Positions 9,603-17,907 of a stretch of DNA of 64,000 nt are shown one piece after another (position 1 is the stretch's first letter; the number at the start of each line of letters is the position of its first letter). Under the pieces are notes generated by a model that was not told the origin of the DNA, searched no databases, and saw only the letters and a list, made by a program, of their open reading frames with translations. The position numbers and the translations under genes were made by a program. Source of the stretch: Burkholderia sp. SRS-46 (GTDB taxonomy: Bacteria; Pseudomonadota; Gammaproteobacteria; Burkholderiales; Burkholderiaceae); NCBI RefSeq assembly GCF_004343775.1, contig NZ_PTXL01000005.1, positions 372,001 through 436,000 of the forward strand. The letters are read 5' to 3'.

Positions 9603-10484
9603 ATGAGCGATGCGACCCTGGCCGCGCACCCGACCCCCGGCGTGCCGATGATCCTGCGTTCCAGCGCCGAACGCGGGTGGCAAGGCTTTGGCGCGGCGTT
9701 GCTCGGCATTCACGCGGGCACCCACCTGATTCCGGCGGCCGGCGATCACCGGGTCGGCATGCACGTCGGCGCGCCGGTGCGTGCGGACTGCGCGTGCGAC
9801 GGGAGCCGGCAGGCGCGCATTCAGGCGCACGGCGACGCCGACGTGATTCCCGCCGGGCTGCACGGCCGCTGGACCGACGATGGCGACTGCCGGATCCTGC
9901 GCATCACGATCAGCGACGCGTTCGCGCGCGCGACCTTCGACCAGCTGGAACTCAAGCCCTCGCAGGCGCAGATCCGCCACCGCATGCAGGTGCGCGATCC
10001 ACGGCTGCAACATATCGCATGGGCGTTGGCCGCCGAGCTGGAAGCGGACGACGCGTCGGACCCGCTCTACGCGGAAAGCCTGTGCACGGCGCTGGTCGCG
10101 CGGCTGGCAGACGCCGCGCCGACGTTTCGCAGCCGGCGGCACGCGCTCGCGCCGAAGGCCGCCGAACGCGTGATCGACTACATCGACGCGCATCTCGACC
10201 AGCGTCTGACGCTGTCCGAGCTCGCCGCGCTGGCGGCGATCAGCGTCCCGCATTTCAAGGTGCTGTTTCGCGAGACGCTCGGCATGCCCGTGCACCGCTA
10301 CGTCGTGCAGCGGCGCGTCGAGCGCGCGAAGGCGCTGCTGCTCGAGGGCCGGCTCAGTATCGGCCAGGTCGCGCTCGAAGCCGGGTTCGCGCACCAGAGT
10401 CACCTGGCGAACTGGATGAACCGCCTGCTCGGCGTGACGCCGCGCGAGATCGCGCGATCGGCGGCGCGGCGCGCGGACGCATGA
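9603..10484 (+). CDS. AraC-family transcriptional regulator
   Basis: This 293-residue protein ends in a standard AraC DNA-binding domain (about residues 190-288): RVIDYIDAHLDQRLTLSELA, then the first helix-turn-helix VPHFKVLFRETLGMPVHRYV and the second IGQVALEAGFAHQSHLANWM. The N-terminal part is the short effector region seen in AraC proteins close to PqrA/MmsR-like regulators and has no recognisable enzyme fold. ATG 9603 is chosen because GAGG lies 7 nt upstream; ATG 9588 is an alternative. It is convergent with the oxidoreductase gene. Its target is unknown. Confidence 0.85.
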   Translation: MSDATLAAHPTPGVPMILRSSAERGWQGFGAALLGIHAGTHLIPAAGDHRVGMHVGAPVRADCACDGSRQARIQAHGDADVIPAGLHGRWTDDGDCRILRITISDAFARATFDQLELKPSQAQIRHRMQVRDPRLQHIAWALAAELEADDASDPLYAESLCTALVARLADAAPTFRSRRHALAPKAAERVIDYIDAHLDQRLTLSELAALAAISVPHFKVLFRETLGMPVHRYVVQRRVERAKALLLEGRLSIGQVALEAGFAHQSHLANWMNRLLGVTPREIARSAARRADA

Positions 10485-10538
10485 ACTGGGTCGCCTGCGT
10501 GGCATGCGCGCGGCGCACAACCGCGCGCCGGCCGCGCA

Positions 10539-11774
10539 TCACGCGCGCACCGGGCTCCATTCACGATACCGGCGCGTGAGCTTGCGCATGCGCAGCTGAT
10601 CGAGCACGAGACTCAGCACCGCCGAATAACGGCGCCGGGGCCGGCGCCCGGCCGCGATCGCGCGCAGGCGGCGCTTGACGAGCGCCATCGTGGCGAGCCC
10701 CGCGGCGGCCTTGTCGCGCCACCGGACATGGACACCCGGCGCGTCGATCGCCTGGCCGCCGCGCCAGCGGGTCGGCAAATCGGGCACGCACGCGAGCGCG
10801 GTGGCCATGCCGACCACCGCGACGCCTTCGGCGAGCACCGCTTCGGCAACCGCCTGCCGGCGTATGCCGCCCGTCGTCATCACCGGCATCGTCGCGACGG
10901 CGGCGATGTCGCGCGCGAACGCCAGGAAATACGCCTCGCGGGCGAGCGTGCGGCCGTCCGCGGTGCGGCCCTGCATCGCCGGGCTCTCGTAGCTGCCGCC
11001 GGACAGCTCGACGAGATCGACGGCCTCGTCGTTGAGCCAGCGCACGATCTGCTTCGCATCGTCCTCGGAGAACCCGCCGCGCTGGAAGTCCGCGGAGTTG
11101 AGCTTGACCGCGACGCCGAAGCGCGCGCCGACCCGCGCGCGCACCGCGCGCACGACGGCCATCAGAAGCCGCGCGCGGTTCTCCAGCGAGCCGCCCCAGT
11201 CGTCCCGGCGGCGGTTGGTCAGCGGCGACAGGAATTGCGACAGCAGGTAACCGTGCGCGGCGTGAATCTGCACGCCGTCGAAGCCGGCCGCTTCGGCCGC
11301 TTCAGCGGTCGCGGCGAAGCGCTCGATCACCTCGTGGATCTCGCCCGTGGTCATCTCGCGCGGCGGCGCGAACAGCTTGCTGTGCTTGCCGAGATCGAGC
11401 GCCACGGCGGACGGCGCCCACGCTTCCTGGCCCATCGCCGCCATCACCTGCCGCCCCGGGTGGTTTATTTGCATCCACACGCGCGCACCGTGCGCCTTCG
11501 CCGCGGCGGCCCACGCGCGGAACGGCTCGAGCGGCGTGTTCTTCTCCAGCACGACGCCGCCCGGGCCCGTCAGCGCGCGTGCGTCGATCATCACGTTGCC
11601 CGTGATCAGCAGGCCGGTGCCGCCCGCGCCCCATTCGGCATAGAGGCGCCGCAGCGCGTCACCGGGCAGTTGGCCGGCGTCGGCGAGGTTCTCCTCCATC
11701 GCGGCTTTCGCGATGCGGTTGGGAAGGGTGCTGCCGTTGGGCAGCGTCAGCGGGGCAAAGAGGGACGTCGTCAT
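10539..11774 (-). CDS. NADH:flavin oxidoreductase, old yellow enzyme family
   Basis: This 411-residue FMN-dependent TIM-barrel ene-reductase starts LFAPLTLPNGSTLPNRIAKA. It contains GFDGVQIHAAHGYLLSQFL with the paired histidines that bind the substrate phenol, SPLTNRRRDDWGGSLENRAR and VMTTGGIRR near the FMN phosphate site. There is no 2,4-dienoyl-CoA-reductase-like C-terminal extension. Such enzymes reduce activated C=C bonds of enones, quinones or nitro compounds. The gene is divergent from a MerR regulator, and the shared promoter has MerR-type 19-bp spacing, so induction by a toxic or redox-active ligand is likely. Confidence 0.9.
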   Translation of the reverse strand: MTTSLFAPLTLPNGSTLPNRIAKAAMEENLADAGQLPGDALRRLYAEWGAGGTGLLITGNVMIDARALTGPGGVVLEKNTPLEPFRAWAAAAKAHGARVWMQINHPGRQVMAAMGQEAWAPSAVALDLGKHSKLFAPPREMTTGEIHEVIERFAATAEAAEAAGFDGVQIHAAHGYLLSQFLSPLTNRRRDDWGGSLENRARLLMAVVRAVRARVGARFGVAVKLNSADFQRGGFSEDDAKQIVRWLNDEAVDLVELSGGSYESPAMQGRTADGRTLAREAYFLAFARDIAAVATMPVMTTGGIRRQAVAEAVLAEGVAVVGMATALACVPDLPTRWRGGQAIDAPGVHVRWRDKAAAGLATMALVKRRLRAIAAGRRPRRRYSAVLSLVLDQLRMRKLTRRYREWSPVRA

Positions 11775-11806
11775 CGAAAGACCTGTCTGGCGGACACGAT
11801 GCGCCT

Positions 11807-11837
11807 ATACTAAGTTTCAAGTCAACTTTAAGGTCAA
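11807..11837 (-). promoter_or_regulatory. MerR-type promoter with 19-bp spacer
   Basis: On the minus strand, TTGACC (11832-11837) and TAGTAT (11807-11812) are separated by exactly 19 bp. The spacer holds an imperfect dyad centred on AAGT-TG-ACTT. Overlong spacers with a central dyad are the hallmark of promoters twisted open by MerR-family activators. It points to the old-yellow-enzyme gene and lies in the gap shared with the MerR gene. Confidence 0.8.
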
Positions 11838-11842
11838 GCACG

Positions 11843-12316
11843 ATGAAGATCGGGGAACTGGCCGCCCGGACCGGCATGACGACGTCCGCGATCCGCTTCT
11901 ACGAACAGAGCGGGCTGCTGCCGCGCGCGGGACGGGGCCAGAACGGCTACCGGATCTACGACGAAGCCGCGGCGGAGCGGCTGCGGATGATCCAGCTCGC
12001 GCAGCGGCTCGGGTTCTCGCTGGACGAGATGCGCGCGGTGGCCGACGAAATGGACGCGTTCTCGAAGGAGGGCCTGGTTGCTCGCCTCGACGAGCGCGTG
12101 CGCGAGATCGACGCGTTGCGCGTGAAACTGGACGGGCAACGGGCGGAGCTGCAGGAGATCCGCGCCGCGCTCGAAGCCGAATGGGAGCAGGGGCGGTGCC
12201 TCAGCATGGATCGGTTCGACCCGCCGGCTGACGCCGAGGTGGCCAAGCCGGGCCGTCGGGCCGGGCGGGCAGCGCCCGCGCTGGAGCTGGCGCGGCGCAG
12301 GAAGTCGGCCGGCTAG
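11843..12316 (+). CDS. MerR-family transcriptional regulator
   Basis: This 157-residue regulator has the N-terminal MerR winged helix (KIGELAARTGMTTSAIRFYE then SGLLPRAGRGQNGYRIYDE, residues 2-45), a helix VERLRMIQLAQRLGFSLDEM and a long dimerisation coiled coil (about residues 75-115). Only one Cys (C117) follows the coiled coil, in EQGRCLSMDRF, so metal sensing by a CueR-like Cys pair is not supported; it may sense an organic or redox signal. The tail is basic and probably disordered. It is divergent from the old-yellow-enzyme gene, whose promoter it most likely controls. Confidence 0.88.
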   Translation: MKIGELAARTGMTTSAIRFYEQSGLLPRAGRGQNGYRIYDEAAAERLRMIQLAQRLGFSLDEMRAVADEMDAFSKEGLVARLDERVREIDALRVKLDGQRAELQEIRAALEAEWEQGRCLSMDRFDPPADAEVAKPGRRAGRAAPALELARRRKSAG

Positions 12317-12346
12317 TCGGTATGACTCCCGTGTGGTGAGGCTGGC

Positions 12347-12928
12347 CTACCGTGAGGTATCAAGCGCGGCTTTGCGGAAAATCCGCAGGGTCTTGAAGTC
12401 GCCGATTTCGACGAAATCGGCGGTGGCCGCCCATTGCGCGATGATCGGCTCGGCCTTCCGGTAGGCCGCCGATCCCTTGTAGAACAGGATGTGGCCATTG
12501 GGCACGGTATGGCGCGCGAACAGGTCGAGCACCTCCTCGTCGGTCTTCGCGCCGTAGCGGCTGTTCGTCTCGTCGCGGAACTCGCACAGATGGAACAGCG
12601 TGACGACATCGAACGTCGGCAGCAGGCCCGAATTGCTCGTATAGATGTCGCCGAAATAGGCCAGATAGGTCTTGCTCACCTCCGGCCGGCGCGTCACGAG
12701 ATCGACATACGACTTGTATTCCTTCGGCGACGCCGTCACGCCGAAGACGGTGCTGTTCAGGTGCGGACGCGCGCATTCCTGGCCGACATGGTGGTGGCCG
12801 CCCGTACCGAAATGATAGATGCGGATTCCCTTGAGACGAACGGACTCCAGCCATTCGATGAAGTGCACGTCGCACGGACACTCCCGCGTCCGCAGGTCCC
12901 AATACTTCTTCCAGATATTCATCGCCAT
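12347..12928 (-). CDS. Conserved hypothetical protein with methyltransferase-like core
   Basis: This 193-residue protein is not firmly recognised. It contains IRIYHFGTGGHHHVGQECAR (about residues 36-55), which resembles a SAM-binding motif I with an unusual triple histidine, followed by YKSYVDLVTRRPEVSKTYLA, FDVVTLFHLCEF (motif IV-like) and a late GHILFYKGSAAY strand. A class I methyltransferase fold is plausible. The first methionine (12928) or the third residue (ATG, 12922) could start translation. It is convergent with the MerR gene and has no obvious operon partner. Confidence 0.6.
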   Translation of the reverse strand: MAMNIWKKYWDLRTRECPCDVHFIEWLESVRLKGIRIYHFGTGGHHHVGQECARPHLNSTVFGVTASPKEYKSYVDLVTRRPEVSKTYLAYFGDIYTSNSGLLPTFDVVTLFHLCEFRDETNSRYGAKTDEEVLDLFARHTVPNGHILFYKGSAAYRKAEPIIAQWAATADFVEIGDFKTLRIFRKAALDTSR

Positions 12929-13250
12929 GACATAGGCCTTGCGGGTTTCACCCAGCGATAAGGGTTGTGTTGAGAGTTTGAAAGGATTGCTTATGAGGTG
13001 AGCGACTCACTTGTCCGCAACGATGTCTCGAGCGCGGTTCCGCGTTCCAGACTTGCGATTGCGCAGCGACATCGAGCCGTCGCGACAACGACAACGAGAG
13101 ACACCGGCAATCTTACATATTCATTACGATGGGCGGCGTCGAGGTCTGTGCATCTTTGTGAGAATGTGTGCCGATTGCCTCTCCACCGAGCACCGCATTC
13201 GGCACGTGCGAGAGTACGCCGCCGCGGCGCCGGCGGCCCGTCGCGCGTCG
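12929..13250. other. Intergenic region with no recognised gene
   Basis: About 320 bases lie between the methyltransferase-like gene and the MFS gene, both on the minus strand. The frames here lack credible starts or composition. A GC-rich inverted repeat near 13215-13240 could end the MFS transcript. The promoter for the minus-strand hypothetical gene should lie near 12930-13000. Confidence 0.4.
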
Positions 13251-14468
13251 CTAACCGGGCTGCCGTGCCGTGCCGGTGCGGCCGATGCGTGCCGCCGGGC
13301 CATCATCAGCCTTGCCCGCGCGCCAGCCGAACCACACGAGCAGGCCGACGAGCGCCTGCGCGCCCGCGATGAACGCGACGCAGCCGGCCCAGCCCCAGCG
13401 ATGCCACGCGGGAACGGGCAGGATCGAGCCGAGGCTGCCGCCGAAGTAATAGCAGGACAGGTAGATGCCGATCGCCGTCGAGCGCGCGTTCGCCGTCTGC
13501 TGGGAGATGAACGCGTTGGCCGACGCCTGCTCGACGAACACCGCGGTCGAGCTGAGCGCGAGGCCGGCCAGGATCACGGCGACATGGTTCGACAGCGTCA
13601 GCAGTGCACCGCCGATCGCGAGCGCGGCGGCGGCCAGCGCCAGCTGCCGTGGCCCGCGACGCGCGGCGACGCGTCCCGCGAGCGGCGTGACGATCACGGC
13701 GACGAGAAACACCGCGTAGATCGCACCGATCGCGGTCGTGCCGAAGCCGAACGGCGCTTGTGCGAGCCGCAGGCCGATGAACGTGAAGGTGGCGACTTGC
13801 GACGCGAGCACGCACGCGCCGATCGCGAACGACGCGAGCAGCGGGCCGCGCGTCAGGCTTGCCCACCGCGACGCGCGGGCGGCCCTGTCGCGCGAACGCG
13901 CGGCATGCGGCGCTTGCGCCGGTGCCGGCAGGCAGGCGTGGATCGCGAAGCCGGCCGCGACGCACAGCGCAGCGACGACGTCGAGCGCATGACGCCAGCC
14001 GGCGACCGACGTGAGCGCATTGGTGACGAAGCGGCCGGCAAACCCGCCGAGCGTCGTGCCGGCGACGAACAGCGCGCTCACCTCCGTCGCCGCGTCGCGG
14101 CTGAACAGCTCGCCGATATAGGCGATCGCGATCGCGAAGATGAACGGCACCAGCACGCCCGCGGCGAAACGGGCGGCGAGGAACGACGGAAAGCTCGTCG
14201 CGTGCGCGGACCACGCGACCGGCAGCGCGACCGCCAGCGCGGCGCACACGATCACGGTGCGGCGCGCGAAGCGCGCGGCGAGCGTGCCGACGAACGGAGC
14301 GATAATGGCGACGGCCAGCGTGGTCGCGCTGACGCCCTGGCCCGCGCGCTCCGCGCTCACGCCGAACGCCACGGCGAGCTCGCGCAGGATGCCCTGGGTC
14401 GAATAGAGATTGAGAAAGGCTGCGAATCCGCACAGGAAGAAGGCGGTTCGGATCGTTCGGTTGCTCAC
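13251..14468 (-). CDS. MFS transporter (YnfM/AraJ-like exporter family)
   Basis: This is a roughly 405-residue major-facilitator protein with about twelve hydrophobic helices. The N-terminus reads TAFFLCGFAAFLNLYSTQGI, a signature of the YnfM-like drug:H+ antiporter branch, and PFVGTLAARFARR matches the MFS loop 2-3 motif. A longer frame begins further upstream, but the GTG at 14468 removes an arginine-rich non-family leader and leaves a 95-bp gap to the divergent LysR gene. Export of a toxic or metabolic compound is likely; the substrate is unknown. Confidence 0.85.
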   Translation of the reverse strand: MSNRTIRTAFFLCGFAAFLNLYSTQGILRELAVAFGVSAERAGQGVSATTLAVAIIAPFVGTLAARFARRTVIVCAALAVALPVAWSAHATSFPSFLAARFAAGVLVPFIFAIAIAYIGELFSRDAATEVSALFVAGTTLGGFAGRFVTNALTSVAGWRHALDVVAALCVAAGFAIHACLPAPAQAPHAARSRDRAARASRWASLTRGPLLASFAIGACVLASQVATFTFIGLRLAQAPFGFGTTAIGAIYAVFLVAVIVTPLAGRVAARRGPRQLALAAAALAIGGALLTLSNHVAVILAGLALSSTAVFVEQASANAFISQQTANARSTAIGIYLSCYYFGGSLGSILPVPAWHRWGWAGCVAFIAGAQALVGLLVWFGWRAGKADDGPAARIGRTGTARQPG

Positions 14469-14563
14469 GGATGACGCCCTGTCTGGTTCAACGGACAGTC
14501 TGACGATCGCGCGGCCCGCGCGCCAATACCGATTTCGTCGCCATTGATACCGGAAAGACAAGA

Positions 14564-15496
14564 ATGCTCGACCTGCGCCGCCTTCGCTATTTCGTGACCG
14601 TCGCGGACGAACTGCACTTCGGGCGCGCGGCGCAGCGCCTGCGCATCGCGCAGCCGCCGCTGACCCGCCATATCGCCGCGCTCGAGGCGGAACTCGGCGT
14701 CCGGCTGTTCGAGCGCTCGACGCGCGCGGTGCGTCTCACGCCCGAAGGCGCGCTGTTCCTCGAACAGGCGCGCAGCGTGATCGACGCGGTCGGCGAGGCG
14801 GAGGCGACCGCACGCCAGATGGCGCACGGTCTCGCCGGCCGCATCGTGATCGGCTACGCGAGCGCGATCCCGATGTCGGACGCGTTCCCGGATCTGGTCC
14901 GCCACGCGAGCCGCAGCATGCCGGACGTGGAACTCGCGTTTCGCGAAGTGGCGACCACCGGGCAGCGGCAGCAGATCGCCGACGGCGCGATGGACATCGG
15001 TTTCGGCTGGACTGCGACGCATGCGCATGCGCATGAGCCGGCGAACGACGCGCACGAGCGCATCCGCTCGCTCGTCGTCGCGCAGGCGCCGCTCGTCGCC
15101 GCGGTGCCCGCGCAAAGCCCGTACGCGAAGCGGGCGAGCGTCGCGTTCGCCGATCTCGCCGCGCAGACGTTCGTGACGTTCCCGCCCGGGCTCGGCTCGG
15201 CGCTGAACGTCGCGCTGGAGGATCTGTGTGCGCAAGCGGGCGTCACGCCGAGGGTCGGTGCGACCGCGGCGCAGATCACGACGCTGGTGTCGCTCGTCGC
15301 CGCCGAGCGCGGCGTCGCGATCGTGCCCGGCTTCACCGCGACGCTGCAGCGCCCGGGTGTCGCCTACGTGCCGCTCGCCGCGCGCTACGTGGTCGACCAG
15401 ATCGTGATGTGGCGCGAGCCGTTCGCGTCGGCGTGCGTCGAGCGGTTCGTCGGATTGGCGCGGGCGCTGGCGCACGCGAGCGCCGGGCGCGCATGA
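14564..15496 (+). CDS. LysR-family transcriptional regulator
   Basis: This 310-residue LysR protein begins MLDLRRLRYFVTVADELHFG, typical of the CatM/BenM-type group, with the helix-turn-helix FGRAAQRLRIAQPPLTRHIA (about 18-37) and an effector domain starting GRIVIGYASAIPMSDAFP. It is divergent from the MFS exporter gene; the 95-bp gap is the natural place for its operator. By analogy with other divergent LysR/MFS pairs, it probably activates the exporter in response to that exporter's substrate. Confidence 0.88.
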   Translation: MLDLRRLRYFVTVADELHFGRAAQRLRIAQPPLTRHIAALEAELGVRLFERSTRAVRLTPEGALFLEQARSVIDAVGEAEATARQMAHGLAGRIVIGYASAIPMSDAFPDLVRHASRSMPDVELAFREVATTGQRQQIADGAMDIGFGWTATHAHAHEPANDAHERIRSLVVAQAPLVAAVPAQSPYAKRASVAFADLAAQTFVTFPPGLGSALNVALEDLCAQAGVTPRVGATAAQITTLVSLVAAERGVAIVPGFTATLQRPGVAYVPLAARYVVDQIVMWREPFASACVERFVGLARALAHASAGRA

Positions 15497-15614
15497 GCGG
15501 CCGGATGGGCCGCGCGATGCGAGGCGCGATCGGCTTGCATCGCGTGATCGACCGCGACAGCATGGCGGAAGCGGATCGACCGGGGCGTGCGTGGCGGCGC
15601 GCCCGCCTCGGGCA

Positions 15615-16823
15615 TCAGCGTTGCAGCCCCTTCTGTACGTACCACGACAGCGGCAGCGTCAGCAGCAGGATCGCCGCGAGCGCGATCAGCGCGACGGGCA
15701 CGCCCGCGATGTCGCCGAGCCGGCCGAACACCACCGGCGCCAGCGCGCCGCCGCCGATGGTGCCCGTGTAGAACAGCGCGAACGCCTGGTCGCGCCGGCC
15801 GGGGCCGGCCAGTTCCGGCACGACGCCGTACAGCACCGACGACGTGCCGTTCAGCGCGAGCCCGAGCAGCGGCAGCATCGCCATCATCGCGACGAGCGGC
15901 GCGAACACCGCGCACACGATCAGCAGCGCGGTCGCGGATTCCGTCAGCCACACCGTCTTCATCATGCCGACGCGCGCGCCGAGGTAGCCGCACAACAGCT
16001 TGCCGAACGCGCCGCCGACGAACAGCAGCGTCAGCGCGAGCCCGATGCCGGCCGTGCCCGCGCCCTTGCTCTTCAGCAGGAACGGCAGGAACGTGAGAAA
16101 GCCCATCCGCACCGCGCTGTCCAGCGTGCCGGTTGCGAGCAGCGCGCGCAGGCCGGCGGCCGAACCCTGGCCGGTCGTCGCCTGGGCGGCCTTCTCGCGC
16201 CCGGCCTGCGCGACGCCGGTCGCCGGAATCAGCCATACCAGCAACGCCGCCGATACCACGCCGAGCACGCCGATCAGCGTGGCGCTGGTGCGCCACGTGA
16301 CGACCGTCAGCAGCAGGCCGATCAGCCCGGGGATCAGTGTCTTGCCGATGTCGCCGGAGAAGTTGTATTGCGACAGTGCCTCCTTGACGCCGCCGCCGGC
16401 CTCGTACGCATCGGTGACCATCGACGACGCCAGCGGATGCTGCGTGCTCGCGCCGAGCCCGCCGAGCACCAGTGCGACCAGCAGCACCGCGAGCCCGCCC
16501 GCCTGGCCGGCGACCAGGTAGGCGAGGCCGGCGAGCGCGGTGCCGCCCACCAGCATGCGCTTGCGTCCCCAGCGCGCGGCGGCGCGGCTCACCAGCAGCT
16601 GGAAGCCGGCCATCGTGCCGGAGTACGCGCCGCGCAACATCCCGATCTGCGCGTAGTTGATGCCGAACTGCGCCTGCCAGATCGGCAGCAGCACGTAGAT
16701 GACGTCCGTCAGACCGTCGTGCACCGCATGCGCGCCGCAGGCGGCGACCAGCGAGCGGCGGCGCGCGGCAGCCGCGGATACGGGCGGCGCGGCGAAGGAG
16801 AGGTCGCCCTTCAGGTCGCTCAT
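15615..16823 (-). CDS. MFS transporter, fosmidomycin-resistance (Fsr) like
   Basis: This 402-residue membrane protein contains ACGAHAVHDGLTDVIYVLLP, the family-defining N-terminal helix of Fsr-type exporters, and NYAQIGMLRGAYSGTMAGFQ after it. Twelve helices are evident, with a central loop around residue 200 (AGREKAAQATTGQGSAAG). Known members confer fosmidomycin or drug resistance, but most relatives are uncharacterised. It stands alone between a convergent LysR gene and a divergent NmrA-like gene. Confidence 0.85.
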   Translation of the reverse strand: MSDLKGDLSFAAPPVSAAAARRRSLVAACGAHAVHDGLTDVIYVLLPIWQAQFGINYAQIGMLRGAYSGTMAGFQLLVSRAAARWGRKRMLVGGTALAGLAYLVAGQAGGLAVLLVALVLGGLGASTQHPLASSMVTDAYEAGGGVKEALSQYNFSGDIGKTLIPGLIGLLLTVVTWRTSATLIGVLGVVSAALLVWLIPATGVAQAGREKAAQATTGQGSAAGLRALLATGTLDSAVRMGFLTFLPFLLKSKGAGTAGIGLALTLLFVGGAFGKLLCGYLGARVGMMKTVWLTESATALLIVCAVFAPLVAMMAMLPLLGLALNGTSSVLYGVVPELAGPGRRDQAFALFYTGTIGGGALAPVVFGRLGDIAGVPVALIALAAILLLTLPLSWYVQKGLQR

Positions 16824-17012
16824 CGTTGTTCTTGGTCGGGAATGTCGGAAGCGGGTAATTTAATCAGAATTCGTCGGAACGCGTCCGGAATGCACGGCGG
16901 CCGGCTCGGTGTCGACGCAATCATCCTTGCCTGCTGGTTTCATCCGGACCTGCGCGCCGGCGCGGCGGCATCGCTCGACAATGGCTGCCTGTTCAACCAT
17001 CGGGAGCGCATC

Positions 17013-17897
17013 GTGTTCGTGATCTTCGGCGCATCAGGCAATGTCGGCTACGCGAGCGCAACGGCCTTGCGCGACGCGGGCCATCCCGTGCGCGCGGTCG
17101 TGCGCGACGCGCGTCACCGCGAGCGGCTCGCGCGCATAGGCTGCGAGGTCGTGCTGGCCGACCTGACCGACGCACACGCGGTGGCGGCGGCGCTCGACGG
17201 CGCGCACGGCGTGCAGATGCTGTGCCCGGTGCCCGTCGCGGACGACGATCCCGCCGCGACGATGCGCCGGATGATCGACGTCGCGGCCGCGGCGCTCGCC
17301 GCGAATCCGCCGCGGGTGTTGGTGGCGTTGTCCGACTACGGCGCGGAGCTCGATTTCGACACGGGCATCACGCGGCTGTTTCATCACCTCGAGGCGCGGC
17401 TGAAGCCGCTCGCGACGCGCGTGACGCTGCTGCGTTCCGCCGAGCACCTGCAGAACTGGGCGCGGATGATGCCGGTCGCGCTCGCCACGGGCGTGCTGCC
17501 GAGCCTGCATCATCCGGTCGACAAGCGGTTTCCGGCGGTGTCGGCGCCCGATGTCGGCGCGGTGGCGGCCGCGCTGCTGCTCGACGACGCACCGGCCGGC
17601 GGGCCGCGCGTGGTCAGCGTGGAAGGGCCGCGGCGCGTCAGTGTGCGCGATGTGGCCGACGCGCTCGGCGCGGCGAGCGGGCGCACGATCGTCGCGCGCG
17701 AACTGCCGCGCGAAGCCTGGACGGGCACGCTGCTGCGCGCGGGCCTCTCGGAGCGTCACGCACGCCTGATCACCAATCTGTACGACGTGCACAACGCGGG
17801 CCATATCGACGTCGAGGCCGGCGCGACCGAGCGGCGCTACGGCATCACGGAGCCGGCGGCGGTACTGGCGGCGCTCGTGCGGCGCGCGATGCGGTGA
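17013..17897 (+). CDS. NmrA-like NAD(P)-binding protein
   Basis: This 294-residue atypical short-chain dehydrogenase/NmrA family protein has a Rossmann motif at its N-terminus (VIFGASGNVGYASATALRDA, residues 3-22) followed by HPVRAVVRDARHRERLARIG, the phosphate-binding arginines favouring NADP(H). No SDR catalytic YxxxK is obvious, as in redox-sensing NmrA proteins. The GTG start at 17013 follows GGGAG with 6-nt spacing; the much longer upstream frame is antisense to the MFS gene and is discarded. Neighbours give no pathway. Confidence 0.83.
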   Translation: MFVIFGASGNVGYASATALRDAGHPVRAVVRDARHRERLARIGCEVVLADLTDAHAVAAALDGAHGVQMLCPVPVADDDPAATMRRMIDVAAAALAANPPRVLVALSDYGAELDFDTGITRLFHHLEARLKPLATRVTLLRSAEHLQNWARMMPVALATGVLPSLHHPVDKRFPAVSAPDVGAVAAALLLDDAPAGGPRVVSVEGPRRVSVRDVADALGAASGRTIVARELPREAWTGTLLRAGLSERHARLITNLYDVHNAGHIDVEAGATERRYGITEPAAVLAALVRRAMR

Positions 17898-17907
17898 ATG
17901 CGGCGCG

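Noticed and set aside
13011-14474. Plus-strand open frame of 487 codons opposite the MFS gene
   Set aside because: The Arg/Glu/Asp-rich low-complexity translation is the complement of a hydrophobic membrane protein gene.
15010-15035. Short ATGCGC/ATGCGCATGC repeats in the LysR gene
   Set aside because: They encode a small Ala-His run (THAHAHEPAN) within a normal protein and show no array structure.
15591-17012. Very long plus-strand open frame leading into the NmrA-like gene
   Set aside because: It is antisense to the MFS gene and Arg/Gln/His-rich, the typical product of high GC in a shadow frame; the real gene starts at GTG 17013 with its own ribosome site.
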